Origin: Planctomycetes bacterium syqfu
Lineage (GTDB): Bacteria; Planctomycetota; Phycisphaerae; Phycisphaerales; Phycisphaeraceae
Direction of reading: 5' to 3'
NCBI GenBank assembly: GCA_020974905.1
Contig: CP087563.1
Span: forward strand, 6,386,001-6,450,000
DNA length: 64,000 bases
Under the pieces are notes generated by a model. It was given only the letters and a program-made list of their open reading frames with translations, searched no databases and was not told the origin of the DNA. The position numbers and the translations under genes were made by a program. Below are positions 53,324-62,963 of this stretch, in pieces. The stretch's first letter is position 1. Every line of letters starts with the position of its first letter.

Positions 53324-54154
53324 TTAAGTCTTATTGTCCCATTGCCATTGCTTGCGGTATTGGCCCGGGGGTAAACCGATGTGTCGGGCGAACTGTGTGT
53401 TGAAGCTGTAGACGTCGGGATAGCCCAGGTTTTCAGCGATATCCGCGATGGTCAGATGCGAACCTGCCAATTGTTCCTGTGCCTGCTGCAGACGCAGACG
53501 GATGCGGAATTGTCCGGGACTGGTGCCGGTGGCTTGGGTGAACTTCTTGCGGAAGCTGGCATAGGTCATGCCCAGTTGCTCTGCGACGTTTTGCGTTGCC
53601 ATACGTTGGTCAAGGTTCTGTGCCAGTAACTGTCGTGCGCGATCCAGCCAGTGATCTTCTCCATCTCCGCCAGCGGATTTGGCCAATTGATGCATGTCGA
53701 TCATCAGTTGCTGCATCGCCATCATGCTGTATGGCAATTGACTTTGTGGTCCGTCATGCAGTCTCCGGCGGACCTGTTCATAGCGACGGATAATCTGCGG
53801 GTGATGGCCGATGTGAAAGACGATGGGCTTGACGGTGTCGATCCCCGCGATCTCAAGCAGGGGGATCACCGCAGCAGGTACTGCCACGTGATGCCACGTA
53901 CATACTTCATGACAGAACACCGAATGCACGACATTGGGCAAGCGCTGCCAAACATCACCGGCTTTGATGGGAATCGCTTCGTGGTGTTCATCCACATAAG
54001 TCGCCCGACCTTCGACCATGTAAAGCATCGCATATTCCGTGGTCAGAAAATTCTCCTGACAACTGCCTGCCGGCTGCGTACCCATGCCACATCGCAACAC
54101 ATCCTTGGTCGACGGAGAGAGATACCGAATGGTTGTAATGACTTTTTTAGCCAT
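53324..54154 (-). CDS. AraC family transcriptional regulator
   Basis: A 276-residue protein. The N-terminal cupin has YMVEGRATYVDEHHEAIPIK and AGDVWQRLPNVVHSVFCHEV, and the linker is GIDTVKPIVFHIG. The C-terminal AraC double HTH has NVAEQLGMTYASFRKKFTQA and IADIAENLGYPDVYSFNTQF followed by GLPPGQYRKQ. It is divergent from the sulfatase-SGNH operon across 113 bases and so is its likely regulator, sensing a sulfated sugar product. No operator repeat was found. Confidence 0.9.
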   Translation of the reverse strand: MAKKVITTIRYLSPSTKDVLRCGMGTQPAGSCQENFLTTEYAMLYMVEGRATYVDEHHEAIPIKAGDVWQRLPNVVHSVFCHEVCTWHHVAVPAAVIPLLEIAGIDTVKPIVFHIGHHPQIIRRYEQVRRRLHDGPQSQLPYSMMAMQQLMIDMHQLAKSAGGDGEDHWLDRARQLLAQNLDQRMATQNVAEQLGMTYASFRKKFTQATGTSPGQFRIRLRLQQAQEQLAGSHLTIADIAENLGYPDVYSFNTQFARHIGLPPGQYRKQWQWDNKT

Positions 54155-54267
54155 GGCATTATTTTATCAAAAATGACAAAAGCCGTTCAAAAGCAACATT
54201 GTACATCCTGATATGAATGACAATAATCTATCAGAATTCATAAACATTCACTTTTGGAAAGTCCACC

Positions 54268-55692
54268 ATGAAACGCACAAATGTTGTACTGGTTCTGCTT
54301 GATGACTACGGCTGGAAGGATTCGACCTGCTACGGTTCGACGTTTTACGAAACGCCCAATCTCGATAAGCTCGCTTCGCAAGGCATGCGATTCACCGATG
54401 CCTACGCGTCCTGTCCAGTCTGTTCACCCACCCGCGCTTCCATGCTCACCGGTAAGTATCCGGCAAGGCTCGGCGTGACCAACTACATCCAGCATGGTTC
54501 TGGGCATCCAAGCAAAGGTCAACTGATCGATGTGCCATACATCAAGCATCTGGACACAGGCGAATACAATCTGGCCAAATGTCTCAAAGACAACGGCTAT
54601 CAAACCTGGCATGTCGGCAAATGGCATCTTGGGCTCGAAGACTACTGGCCGGAGAAGCAGGGCTTTGATGTCAACGTTGCAGGCTGTCAGATGGGCCATC
54701 CCTGGAAAGGTTATTTCAGTCCTTACCAGATCCCGACTTTACCCGAAGGCCCTGATGGTGAATATCTCACCGATCGCATCACTGACGAAGCGGTCAAGCT
54801 CATTGAAAACCGTGATGCTGACAAGCCGTTCTTTTTGAACATGTGGTACTACACCGTCCATACACCGATCCAGGCCAAGCAAGAGTACATCGAGTACTTT
54901 GAACAGAAGGCCAAGGACATGGGGATCGACACCGTCGAGCCGTTTGTTGAAGGTGAGTTTTTTGCCTGTGATCACAAGAAGGACATGCGCGTGCGTCGTC
55001 GCGTGATTCAGTCGGACCCGGTCTATGCTGCCATGATCAAGAGCATGGATGAAAACCTTGGCAAACTCATGCAGGCGATTACCGATGCTGGTGAGGAAGA
55101 CAACACGCTCTTCATCTTCACCTCCGACAATGGTGGTCTTGCAACCGCTGAAGGTTCACCGACCTGTAACGCGCCATTGGCTGAAGGCAAAGGCTGGATG
55201 TACGAGGGTGGCACGCGTGAACCGCTGGTCATCAAACTGCCGGGCACCATCGAAGCCGGAAGTGTCACCCATTGTGTGACCACCACGCCTGACATTTATC
55301 CGACCGTGCTGGAAGTCTGCGGCCTGGATGCACAGCCTCAGCAACACTGTGATGGCAAGAGTATCCTGCCGGTGCTTAAGGGCGATGAGAGCTATGATCG
55401 CGGCCCGGTGTTCTGGCATTACCCGCACTATGGCAATCAAGGCGGCACGCCCGGCTCCTCCGTCCGCGAAGGGGACTACAAACTCATTGAGTTCTTCGAA
55501 GACAATCGCATTGAACTCTACAACCTCAAGGACGATATCAGCGAAGAAAAGAATCTGGCTGACGAATTACCCGACGTTGCCAAGGAACTGCACATCAAGC
55601 TTGCCAATTGGCGACAGGATGTCCTTGCTCGTATCCCACAACGCAATCCGGCTTATGAACCCTTTGACCGTTTTGCGATTGTTAATCAGTAA
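54268..55692 (+). CDS. Type I sulfatase (formylglycine dependent)
   Basis: A 474-residue alkaline-phosphatase-fold enzyme. N-terminal VLLDDYGWKDSTCYGSTFYE gives the metal Asp pair at 12-13. CSPTRASMLTGKYPARLG at residues 52-69 is the C-x-P-x-R sulfatase signature whose Cys52 becomes formylglycine. YQTWHVGKWHLG carries the Lys/His pair, FTSDNGG the later metal Asp/Asn. No signal peptide, so it acts on imported sulfated sugars, or export is by another path. An anaerobic or FGE-type maturase is needed but not in the window. It is probably transcribed with the next gene and regulated by the divergent AraC protein. Confidence 0.92.
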   Translation: MKRTNVVLVLLDDYGWKDSTCYGSTFYETPNLDKLASQGMRFTDAYASCPVCSPTRASMLTGKYPARLGVTNYIQHGSGHPSKGQLIDVPYIKHLDTGEYNLAKCLKDNGYQTWHVGKWHLGLEDYWPEKQGFDVNVAGCQMGHPWKGYFSPYQIPTLPEGPDGEYLTDRITDEAVKLIENRDADKPFFLNMWYYTVHTPIQAKQEYIEYFEQKAKDMGIDTVEPFVEGEFFACDHKKDMRVRRRVIQSDPVYAAMIKSMDENLGKLMQAITDAGEEDNTLFIFTSDNGGLATAEGSPTCNAPLAEGKGWMYEGGTREPLVIKLPGTIEAGSVTHCVTTTPDIYPTVLEVCGLDAQPQQHCDGKSILPVLKGDESYDRGPVFWHYPHYGNQGGTPGSSVREGDYKLIEFFEDNRIELYNLKDDISEEKNLADELPDVAKELHIKLANWRQDVLARIPQRNPAYEPFDRFAIVNQ

Positions 55693-55775
55693 ACCTTTCG
55701 AAAGTTTACTGGTCGATCAACACATAACGAGTATCATGAGCAGCAACCACCTGTCTATCAGAAGGATTGCTGCTC

Positions 55776-57491
55776 ATGTCATTTGGTCCACGCACGTTTC
55801 GTCCCGCATCGCTTATACCACTCCTCCTGCTGCTTGCTTTTGCCACCACGGCAACCGCGGCACCAGAACACGACAGCTATGGCCTGTACCACTTTTTCAA
55901 CAAACTCCGAAATAACCAACAGGTCACCGTCGCCGCCATCGGCGGATCGATCACCATGGCACACAACGGTTGGGCCAGGAAGACCGCTGACCTGATCGCG
56001 GAGGCATACCCGCAAGCCAAGGTCAACTTCGTTAATGCCGGCATCAGTGGGACCGGCAGTAATCTCGGCGTCTTCCGACTTAAGCGTGATGTCATCGACT
56101 ATCGCCCCGATCTCGTGCTTGTGGAGTTTGCAGTCAATGACGGTGGTGCGTCGGACGAGATTTGCATCCGCAACCTTGAGTCGATTGTGGTGCGTTTACG
56201 TCAATGTGCCAAGCCGCCTGCCATTGTGTTTGTCCAGGCCGCATCGCGCGTTGGTGGCAATCACAAGCGACACAATCTCGTTGCAAAACATCACCGGATC
56301 ATGAGCGTGGACATGCAGAAAGCCATTGAAGACCGCGTTGCCAACACCGAGGCAACCTGGGATGAACTCTTTGGCGATAATGTCCACCCACGCGGACCGG
56401 GGCATGCTGTCTATGCTCAGACACTCTGGAAGCGCATGCAGGCTTACGAACACCTGCCTGCCATGACCATGCCTATGGAACCAGATCGCGGCCTGCTTTC
56501 CAAGGACGGTTTGATTCTCGATGGCACGATGGTCGTCCCCAACTACAACATCGACGGCTGGGACTACAGCAACGAACGCATCAATGGTTGGTGGATGAAA
56601 TACTTCCAAGGCTCTTTGCAGAGTTCCGAAGAAGCCAAGCCACTGCACATCCCGTTTTATGGCAGGACCGTCGGACTCATGATGCTCATCAAGGAGGGGC
56701 GAGGCCAGGTTCGCGTGCTCATTGATGGTGACTACGTCCGCGACGTCAGTGCCTTTCGCCCCGACTGGTACTACGGCACATTTGTCCACGGCGAGTTACT
56801 CGAAAACACGTGGCATGTCCTCTCCGTGATCCCCATCGGTGTCAACGATAAACCTGCCATCGCGCGCATCGGGTATCTGTTGGTTGAGGATCAAACCAAG
56901 GCCCCGTACCCCAATCCTGAATTCTGGAAAACCACGTGGACCACAGCCCAGTCCAAAGCCGTCTCACTGGCCAAAGTCGAATGGGATGTCATCCCCACCG
57001 ACGCATGGCAGGTCGTCGGACCCTTCGGCGGTGAAGCTGCCAAGCCCTGGGAAAATCCAACGGCGGATCTGAACACCGACTTCGGCGTCAAGCCCGTTGG
57101 CAATCCGGATACCAAGGCAACCTACACCGGTTATCAGAACAAGTCGGTCACCTGGCAAGCCGCGCAGGGGCTCAACGGTTGGGTCGACATGCGCACCATG
57201 TACGGCTTGCGGGATCGATCAGTCAGTTATGCGCACGTGCAACTCAAAGCCCCCAAAGCCGGTGACTATGATTTACGGATCGCTGCTGACTACTTCACTT
57301 ACATCACCGTCAACGGTAAGCGTGTTCACGAAATGCTCCAGCCGCATGGCAGTCCGCGGACCCGCGTGCCTGTGACTTTGCCATTGGTTGAAGGTGTCAA
57401 TGATGTCTGGGTGACCGTGCATGCCGGGAGTATGGGCTACGGATTCCTGATGGAGTTGCCAGCAGACGATACGTTGGAAGTGGTCAAGTAA
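55776..57491 (+). CDS. Secreted SGNH/GDSL hydrolase with C-terminal beta domains
   Basis: I choose ATG 55776 (MSFGPRTFRPASLIP), which has AAGGA nine bases upstream. It is 571 residues with a signal peptide ending near TTATAAPEHD. The SGNH blocks are visible: AAIGGSITMAHNGW (Ser), NAGISGTGSNLG (Gly), EFAVNDGGAS (Asn), and the Asp/His end NVHPRGPGHAVYAQ. Later regions (VLIDGDYVRDVSAF; WQVVGPFGGEAAKPWE; DLRIAADYFTYITVNGKRVH) form two beta-sandwich domains, the last galactose-binding-like. It probably deacetylates polysaccharides outside the cell. A palindrome AGTAAAC-CTTTCGAAAG-TTTACT covers the sulfatase stop (55688-55710) and may attenuate transcription between the two genes. Confidence 0.85.
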   Translation: MSFGPRTFRPASLIPLLLLLAFATTATAAPEHDSYGLYHFFNKLRNNQQVTVAAIGGSITMAHNGWARKTADLIAEAYPQAKVNFVNAGISGTGSNLGVFRLKRDVIDYRPDLVLVEFAVNDGGASDEICIRNLESIVVRLRQCAKPPAIVFVQAASRVGGNHKRHNLVAKHHRIMSVDMQKAIEDRVANTEATWDELFGDNVHPRGPGHAVYAQTLWKRMQAYEHLPAMTMPMEPDRGLLSKDGLILDGTMVVPNYNIDGWDYSNERINGWWMKYFQGSLQSSEEAKPLHIPFYGRTVGLMMLIKEGRGQVRVLIDGDYVRDVSAFRPDWYYGTFVHGELLENTWHVLSVIPIGVNDKPAIARIGYLLVEDQTKAPYPNPEFWKTTWTTAQSKAVSLAKVEWDVIPTDAWQVVGPFGGEAAKPWENPTADLNTDFGVKPVGNPDTKATYTGYQNKSVTWQAAQGLNGWVDMRTMYGLRDRSVSYAHVQLKAPKAGDYDLRIAADYFTYITVNGKRVHEMLQPHGSPRTRVPVTLPLVEGVNDVWVTVHAGSMGYGFLMELPADDTLEVVK

Positions 57492-57739
57492 AAATTTTTC
57501 AGTTCAACTTTGTCACATTCGAACACGCGATTGGAAGTTGGTCTGCTTCAGGCATGTCAACTTTAAGATCACTCGGATGAGTCTTTTGTTGTGGATGGTC
57601 CACATGTGACAAACGTGTCAGTGCAAGTGCATTTTTGTCATTCTTTTCAGGTCTGATCAAGATGCAAATGCACTTGAGTTTCTTACAGGCTTGCTGTAGT
57701 TTGGAATTATTCTACAACCCTCTACAAGGAGTTCTCGCC

Positions 57740-58255
57740 GTGATTGATCCAAAGATTGAAGATGCCATTAATGGACAGATTAACCAGGAATTGACAGCGG
57801 CATACAGCTATCTGGCCATCGCTGCACATTTCGAGAAGACCAATCTCTCGGGCTTTGCCAACTGGATGCATCACCAGCGTCTTGAGGAGTTGGACCATGC
57901 CATGAAGCTGTTTAACTATCTCATTGACCGTGGTGGTGAAATCAAACTTCAGGCAGTTGAGAACCCGCATAAAGATTTTGGGGGTCCGTTGGATGTCTTC
58001 AAGCTGGCATTGGGTATGGAGCAGAACAACACTAAGTCCATTAATGAGCTTTATCGTCTTGCTACGGACCTGAACGACTATGCCACGCAAAGCCATCTCA
58101 AGTGGTTTATCGATGAGCAGGTCGAAGAGGAAAAGAGCATGGAAGATGTGATTGCCATGCTCGAACTGGCCGGTGATGACCGCAGCGCCTTGCTGGTGCT
58201 CAATCAACAGATGGGTTCACGCCAGGGCGATTCTGCTGCGGTGACTGGCGAGTGA
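57740..58255 (+). CDS. Ferritin (non-heme, FtnA type)
   Basis: I choose GTG 57740 (read as Met: IDPKIEDAINGQINQELTAA), which has AAGGAG eight bases upstream. The longer frame to 57635 is not family sequence. It is a 171-residue four-helix protein. Ferroxidase ligands lie in INQELTAAYSYLA (Glu about 16), HHQRLEELDHAMKLFNYLID (Glu and His pair) and FIDEQVEEEKSMEDV (Glu and Gln). It stores iron as a 24-mer shell. There is no heme-binding Met pattern of bacterioferritin. It ends with a polar tail. Terminator at 58345. Confidence 0.92.
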   Translation: MIDPKIEDAINGQINQELTAAYSYLAIAAHFEKTNLSGFANWMHHQRLEELDHAMKLFNYLIDRGGEIKLQAVENPHKDFGGPLDVFKLALGMEQNNTKSINELYRLATDLNDYATQSHLKWFIDEQVEEEKSMEDVIAMLELAGDDRSALLVLNQQMGSRQGDSAAVTGE

Positions 58256-58344
58256 TCCATTGGTCATAGCATGGTCTTGTTGCCGGTGTTCAATATTTCT
58301 GACACTTTGGCTTAAACCTGCTTGCTCATCATGAACAGGAACAT

Positions 58345-58390
58345 AAACTGGCTGACTTGTATTGTTTGATATAAGTCAGTCAGTTTTTTT
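58345..58390 (+). terminator. Terminator between ferritin and the esterase gene
   Basis: AAACTGGCTGACTT (58345-58358) pairs with AAGTCAGTCAGTTT (58373-58386), one wobble, with T-run to 58390. Only about 20 bases separate it from the next ATG, so the next gene either starts its own transcript within the loop region or depends on read-through. Confidence 0.82.
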
Positions 58391-58411
58391 ATAGACCACG
58401 GAGATTTCGTC

Positions 58412-59380
58412 ATGCCCTCGATGGATATGCCACTGGATCAACTCAAAACGTATCTGGGGATCACCCCCAAGCCTGCCGACTTTGATGCCTACTGGGAAAA
58501 AGCATTGGCGGAGATGCACGCGGTTGATCCGCAGATCGAGATGACGCCCAGTGAATTTCAGGCACCCAATGCCGAGTGTTTCGATCTGACATTTACCGGC
58601 GTCCGCAACACGCGTGTCTACGCCAAGTATCTGCGTCCTGCCAATGCACAGCAGGGCAAGCACCCGGCCATCGTTCAATTTCATGGTTACTCCGGCAGTT
58701 CCGGTTCCTGGCATGAGAAGCTTGCTTACGTCAATGCTGGTGTCAGCATCCTCTCGATGGACTGTCGCGGGCAGGGGGGCAAGAGTCAGGACAATGCCAA
58801 CTACGTCGGCACGACTTTCCGTGGCAACATCGTTCGCGGTCTTGGTGATCCCGATCCACAGAACCTTGCTTTCCGACACATCTTTTTGGATGCTGCTCAG
58901 TTGGCCAAGATTGCCATTGAGAATATCGATGAGATTGATCCGCAGCGCGTTGGCTGTATGGGTGGTTCTCAGGGTGGCGCACTGACTTATGCCTGTGCTG
59001 CACTTGAACCGCGCATCAAGCGCTGCGCTCCTGGCGTGCCGTTTCTTTCAGACTATCGTCGTGTGTGGAATATGGATCTGGATCAAAACGCTTATGAAGA
59101 GTTGCGATACTTCTTCATGAATTTTGATCCGGAGCACAAACGCGAAGAAGAAATCTTCACGACACTGGGTTACATTGCTGTGAACCATCTGGCGCCACGC
59201 ATCAAAGCCAACATGCTTCAGGGCTCGTCATTGCGAGATAACATCTGCCCGCCGAGTACCCAGTTTGCAGCCTACAACAATGTGCAGTCTGAAAAAGCGA
59301 TGTTGATTTATCCTGATTTTGGTCATGGCTTGCCATCGGTTTGGGGCGATGCTTCGTACCAGCACATGATCCAGCTGTAA
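58412..59380 (+). CDS. Acetylxylan esterase / cephalosporin-C deacetylase family (CE7)
   Basis: A 322-residue alpha/beta hydrolase from ATG 58412 with GGAG nine bases upstream. The CE7 (AXE1) pattern is clear: MPLDQLKTYLGITPKPADFD at the start, FHGYSGSSGSWHEKLAYVNA oxyanion region, SMDCRGQGGKSQDN (RGQ loop), nucleophile Ser in GCMGGSQGGALTYACAAL, and His in YPDFGHGLP near the end. These hexameric enzymes remove acetyl from xylo-oligosaccharides inside the cell, consistent with no signal peptide. It stands alone between a terminator and GH16. Confidence 0.92.
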   Translation: MPSMDMPLDQLKTYLGITPKPADFDAYWEKALAEMHAVDPQIEMTPSEFQAPNAECFDLTFTGVRNTRVYAKYLRPANAQQGKHPAIVQFHGYSGSSGSWHEKLAYVNAGVSILSMDCRGQGGKSQDNANYVGTTFRGNIVRGLGDPDPQNLAFRHIFLDAAQLAKIAIENIDEIDPQRVGCMGGSQGGALTYACAALEPRIKRCAPGVPFLSDYRRVWNMDLDQNAYEELRYFFMNFDPEHKREEEIFTTLGYIAVNHLAPRIKANMLQGSSLRDNICPPSTQFAAYNNVQSEKAMLIYPDFGHGLPSVWGDASYQHMIQL

Positions 59381-59582
59381 CTAAATTTAGTACTAAAATC
59401 ATAGGCATATTTGGTTGGAAACAACGCTGATTGGCGGTGTAAGATATTCTATGTGCATCGCAAGTGATCCTGCTTTGTGATGCGTCTGACTGCAATGCTC
59501 ATCATGATGATCGCTGCAATGAGCCGTGACTTGTTCACGTTTCAAAGTCGTTTGCACCGTCCACAGCAAAAGGAGTTTTTCG

Positions 59583-60959
59583 ATGATCCGCAGGTTCCCA
59601 ATAGGCAGCAAGGTTGTCCTGGCTGCATTATGTCTTTTGATGGTTGTCTTGCCTTTGGCAGCGCAGAATCTCTCACTCAAGGAAGCCAAACAACTCCGCG
59701 ACGATGCGGCGTTGGCAAAGAAAGCAGTAAGCAATCCAGAAGCGAATGCAGCTTTGGATCGTGTGATCGGTAAGCTCGATTCGGTGATCACCAAGCTGGA
59801 AGAAAAAGAAGCTGACATCTACGACAACGGCAAGAAATATCCGGCAGCGGCCAAAGTCGAAATCAAATCGTTTGATGTTCCCGTGGGCGCAACCGAAGTC
59901 CACGTCCCCGTGATCATGGATCGTCAAAGTCCCAACACGGTCATTGCTCATGTCCGTGTCTTTGATGGCAAGGGCGGGCGTGCCAATCCTGACACCACCA
60001 AGCCGGTGATCTTTCGTCCCGGTGATCCGCTGATTAAAACCGCGACATTCACAGTTCGTCCGCTTAAAGAGGGCACCGACGTGCGTTGCAATCAACCCTC
60101 GGTTCCCGATGGTGCCTACCGTAAAGGTGGGAGCATTCGTATCACCGCCAAGGAAGGTGCAGTCAATGAGCCCATCGAAGGTGGGCGTGAGCCGTTGACC
60201 TTCGAACCCATCGGCAAACTCACCTACAGCGAAACCGGTGACACCATCAAGTTTGATGACAAGGGCGGTTCGATGAGTTTTTCCACCGCGCTTTCTCATG
60301 GTCGCACGCAAGTGGGTAACGGTGAAACCGGCTACTACGGTGAAGTGAAATACAACGGCTTTAAACGAACCAAGGAAGGCTTGGTGCTTTCGAGTCGTCG
60401 CCTGGAAGAACCGGTGAAAGTCGGCAGTCCGGCAATCGAGTATCCCTTCCTGGCAGTCATGCTCTCAGGACACCGCACGCCGGAAACCTATTTCAAATAT
60501 GGCACCGTTGAATGGGTTGTCAAGATGCCCAATCGTCGTGGGTCGTGGCCAGCATTGTGGCTGGTTCCCACCGGTGGCTGGCCGCCTGAGATCGATGTCT
60601 ATGAAGGCTTTGGCTACAACGGTTCCTGGCGCTTTAATGCGTCACTCTCAACCAACCTGCATGGTGGTGATCGCAATGTTCGCACGTTCACACGTCCTGC
60701 CATGCGCATGAAAATGTCGGACTTTGGATTGCCCAATACGCTCGATAGTGAATTTCATACCTTTGCTGTGACAGTGACCGCCGAATGGATCACCATGTTC
60801 ATTGATGGTGTGGAGACCATGCAGTATGCCAACCCGTTTGACGGTGAGCAGTGGTACCCGCTGACCAATGTGGCAGTCAAGGCCAGTGTGGATTCGTCCT
60901 ACGATCAAGGCTCCGGCGACATGGTGGTCAAGTCCATCAAGGTCTGGCGTGCCGATTAA
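59583..60959 (+). CDS. Secreted GH16-type glycoside hydrolase
   Basis: I start at ATG 59583 (MIRRFPIGSKVVLAALCLLM), which has AAGGAG upstream. A signal peptide ends near LAAQ. Residues 25-75 are helical (LKEAKQLRDDAALAKKAVSN), possibly coiled coil. 85-200 is a beta module (VPVGATEVHVPVIMDRQSPN). The rest is a GH16 jelly roll with WPALWLVPTGGWPPEIDVYE: the catalytic E-x-D-x-x-E reads EIDVYE, with Glu nucleophile, Asp assistant and Glu acid/base. The family includes laminarinases, agarases and carrageenases. The neighbouring sulfatase and esterase hint at an algal substrate, by inference only. Confidence 0.88.
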   Translation: MIRRFPIGSKVVLAALCLLMVVLPLAAQNLSLKEAKQLRDDAALAKKAVSNPEANAALDRVIGKLDSVITKLEEKEADIYDNGKKYPAAAKVEIKSFDVPVGATEVHVPVIMDRQSPNTVIAHVRVFDGKGGRANPDTTKPVIFRPGDPLIKTATFTVRPLKEGTDVRCNQPSVPDGAYRKGGSIRITAKEGAVNEPIEGGREPLTFEPIGKLTYSETGDTIKFDDKGGSMSFSTALSHGRTQVGNGETGYYGEVKYNGFKRTKEGLVLSSRRLEEPVKVGSPAIEYPFLAVMLSGHRTPETYFKYGTVEWVVKMPNRRGSWPALWLVPTGGWPPEIDVYEGFGYNGSWRFNASLSTNLHGGDRNVRTFTRPAMRMKMSDFGLPNTLDSEFHTFAVTVTAEWITMFIDGVETMQYANPFDGEQWYPLTNVAVKASVDSSYDQGSGDMVVKSIKVWRAD

Positions 60960-61169
60960 CACGAACTGATCTGTAATGTGTAGATCAAATGACAGGCAAG
61001 TGATGACGTCACGCGATTTGATCAACTGACGTTTTCGTTTGTCAGGCCTTGAAGTCAAACTGAATCAAGGTGCGATAACGGTTATACACTTTGCCGGCTG
61101 ATCTGGGATGATTGACCGATAAAAACATCGACTCCCGCATTGACAAGTCAACAGTCGATAAGACTTGTC

Positions 61170-61760
61170 ATGAACGCCAAAAAACTGGCTCAATCTGTGG
61201 CTGCGCTACGGGCAATTCCAATGCTCATGCGCTATCGATTTGCCTGTCGGATCATGGGGCAGCAACGCGCTTTGATGCAACTGAGCGAGTCACTTTCCGC
61301 CAAGACCGGCATGATGGGACTTTATCTCCGCCATGCCGTCTATCGCCAGATTCTCGATCACGTTGGCAATGATGTGTACATCGGATTCATGTCACAGTTC
61401 AGTAAGACCCACGCTCAACTGGGCGACCGCGTTTACATCGGCCGGTTCTGCTCGATCGGCTCGGTGGTGATGGGGGATGATGTCATGCTTGCTGATCACG
61501 TGCAACTACTCAGTGGCCGACATCAGCATGGTGATTCATCAAGTTCGGGTTCTTTGCACAAAAACAGCCATGTTTATCAGACCATCACGATTGGCAAAGG
61601 CGCATGGATCGGTGCTGGGGCGGTGGTGATGGCTGACGTTGGCGAAGGTGCGATTGTCGGCGCCGGTGCCGTGGTGACCAAACCGGTTGCAGCAGGTGAT
61701 CGCGTTGGCGGTGTTCCTGCCAGGTCACTTGTGAATCAGACCACGAAACAGGCAGCATAA
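61170..61760 (+). CDS. Hexapeptide-repeat acyltransferase (surface sugar O-acetyltransferase type)
   Basis: A 196-residue protein from ATG 61170 (MNAKKLAQSVAALRAIPMLM). A TTG at 61140 is an alternative, and neither has a good ribosome site. The helical N-terminus is followed by left-handed beta-helix repeats (LGDRVYIGRFCSIGSVVMGD), loop with SGRHQHGDSSSSG, and IGKGAWIGAGAVVMADVGEG then [20 protein letters not shown], the closing turn of such transferases. It probably acetylates capsule or exopolysaccharide. It lies before the FemAB-like gene, which is often found in exopolysaccharide loci. Confidence 0.83.
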   Translation: MNAKKLAQSVAALRAIPMLMRYRFACRIMGQQRALMQLSESLSAKTGMMGLYLRHAVYRQILDHVGNDVYIGFMSQFSKTHAQLGDRVYIGRFCSIGSVVMGDDVMLADHVQLLSGRHQHGDSSSSGSLHKNSHVYQTITIGKGAWIGAGAVVMADVGEGAIVGAGAVVTKPVAAGDRVGGVPARSLVNQTTKQAA

Positions 61761-61899
61761 TCACTTGCGGTTTAGCAGCTTGTTAGTGCGATTCCAATCC
61801 GGCATTTTCAACATCTCCCCAAGTCACATCCGCAAATGGTCGATGGAGTAGGTAGACGTTTTATCCGTCACAGACGTTGCAGAGAGATGTGAGACGCCC

Positions 61900-62963
61900 A
61901 TGCAGATTCAGATACACGAAAAGCTGGATGCCGATTTACTCCGTGAAATTCGCATGTATTTGCAGTCCAATACGCAAGTCGGTGCGGTGAGTAGTGATCA
62001 TGATCCACGGTGGCTGTCGGTGCTTACCCATGCATTGGATCACCGTACATTTGTGATCACCGCCCGTGAAGGTCAGCAGTTGGTGGGATACCTGCCTTTG
62101 GCATTGGTGACCAGTCGCCTGTTTGGCCGGTTTCTGGTGAGTTTGCCTTACCTGAATTTAGCGGGTGTGGTGGCTGAGAATGATACGGTTGCGACGGCTT
62201 TGATTACTGAAGCGTCGGACCTGGCGCGCGTGCATGATGTGCAGTACATGGAACTGCGACATGGCAATGCTCATGCCCATGAAAATCTCACCAAGCAGCG
62301 TGATGAAAAAGTCCGCATGGTTTTGGATTTGCCCGGGGACAGTGACACACTCTGGAACAATCTCAAAGCCAAGGTTAGAAACCAGATTCGCAAGGGCGAT
62401 AAGTTCGAGCTGAGTATGCACTGGGGCAGCATGGATTTGCTTGATGACTTTTACAACGTCTTTGCCATCAACATGCGTGATCTGGGCACACCGGTTTACC
62501 CGCGGAAGCTGTTTGCCCAAATCGTTCAAACCTTCCCGGACACCGCCGAGTTTGGGGTGGTGAAGCATGAAGGTCAGGCCATTGCGGGGGCACTGTTGAT
62601 TCACGATCCATTACGCGAATCCGGTGGCATCACACAGGTGCCTTCTGCAAGCACGCTTCGAAATTTCAATCACACCAATGCGAACATGTGGATGTATCAC
62701 CATCTATTGTGTCGCGCGATTCAGCGCGCGCAGGTCAGTTTGACTTTGGTCGCAGCAGCGAAGACTCCGGCACGTATCGCTTCAAGAAACAGTGGGGCTC
62801 TGAGCCGATCCCAACGGTTTGGCAGTACCATGTCCGCCGCGGTGATATCAATGTTGTTCGACCGGACAGTCCGAAGTACAAGCGTCGGATCGAGACCTGG
62901 CAGAAGCTGCCTGTCTGGGTGACGCGACTTGTCGGGCCGAGTATTGTGCGCGGGATTCCCTGA
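61900..62963 (+). pseudogene. FemAB-like protein (GNAT superfamily), frameshifted by a CG dinucleotide
   Basis: The first frame reads about 279 residues of a FemAB-type protein (GYLPLALVTSRLFGRFLVSL, LKAKVRNQIRKGDKFELSMH, NANMWMYHHLLCRAIQR) and then leaves the family. The family continues in another frame: AGQFDFGRSSEDSGTYRFKK, QWGSEPIPTVWQYHV to VGPSIVRGIP and stop at 62961-62963. Deleting one CG from the GCGCGCGC run at 62724-62731 joins them exactly (353 residues). As read, the product ends aberrantly at 62922. Relatives occur in exopolysaccharide/PEP-CTERM loci. It could be phase variation, recent inactivation or a sequencing error. Confidence 0.85.

Noticed and set aside
58376-58879. Minus-strand frame opposite the CE7 esterase start
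   Set aside because: The esterase motifs on the plus strand are unambiguous.
59380-59391. Palindrome ACTAAATTTAGT after the esterase stop
   Set aside because: Short, AT-only and without T-run or partner sites. Chance is likely.
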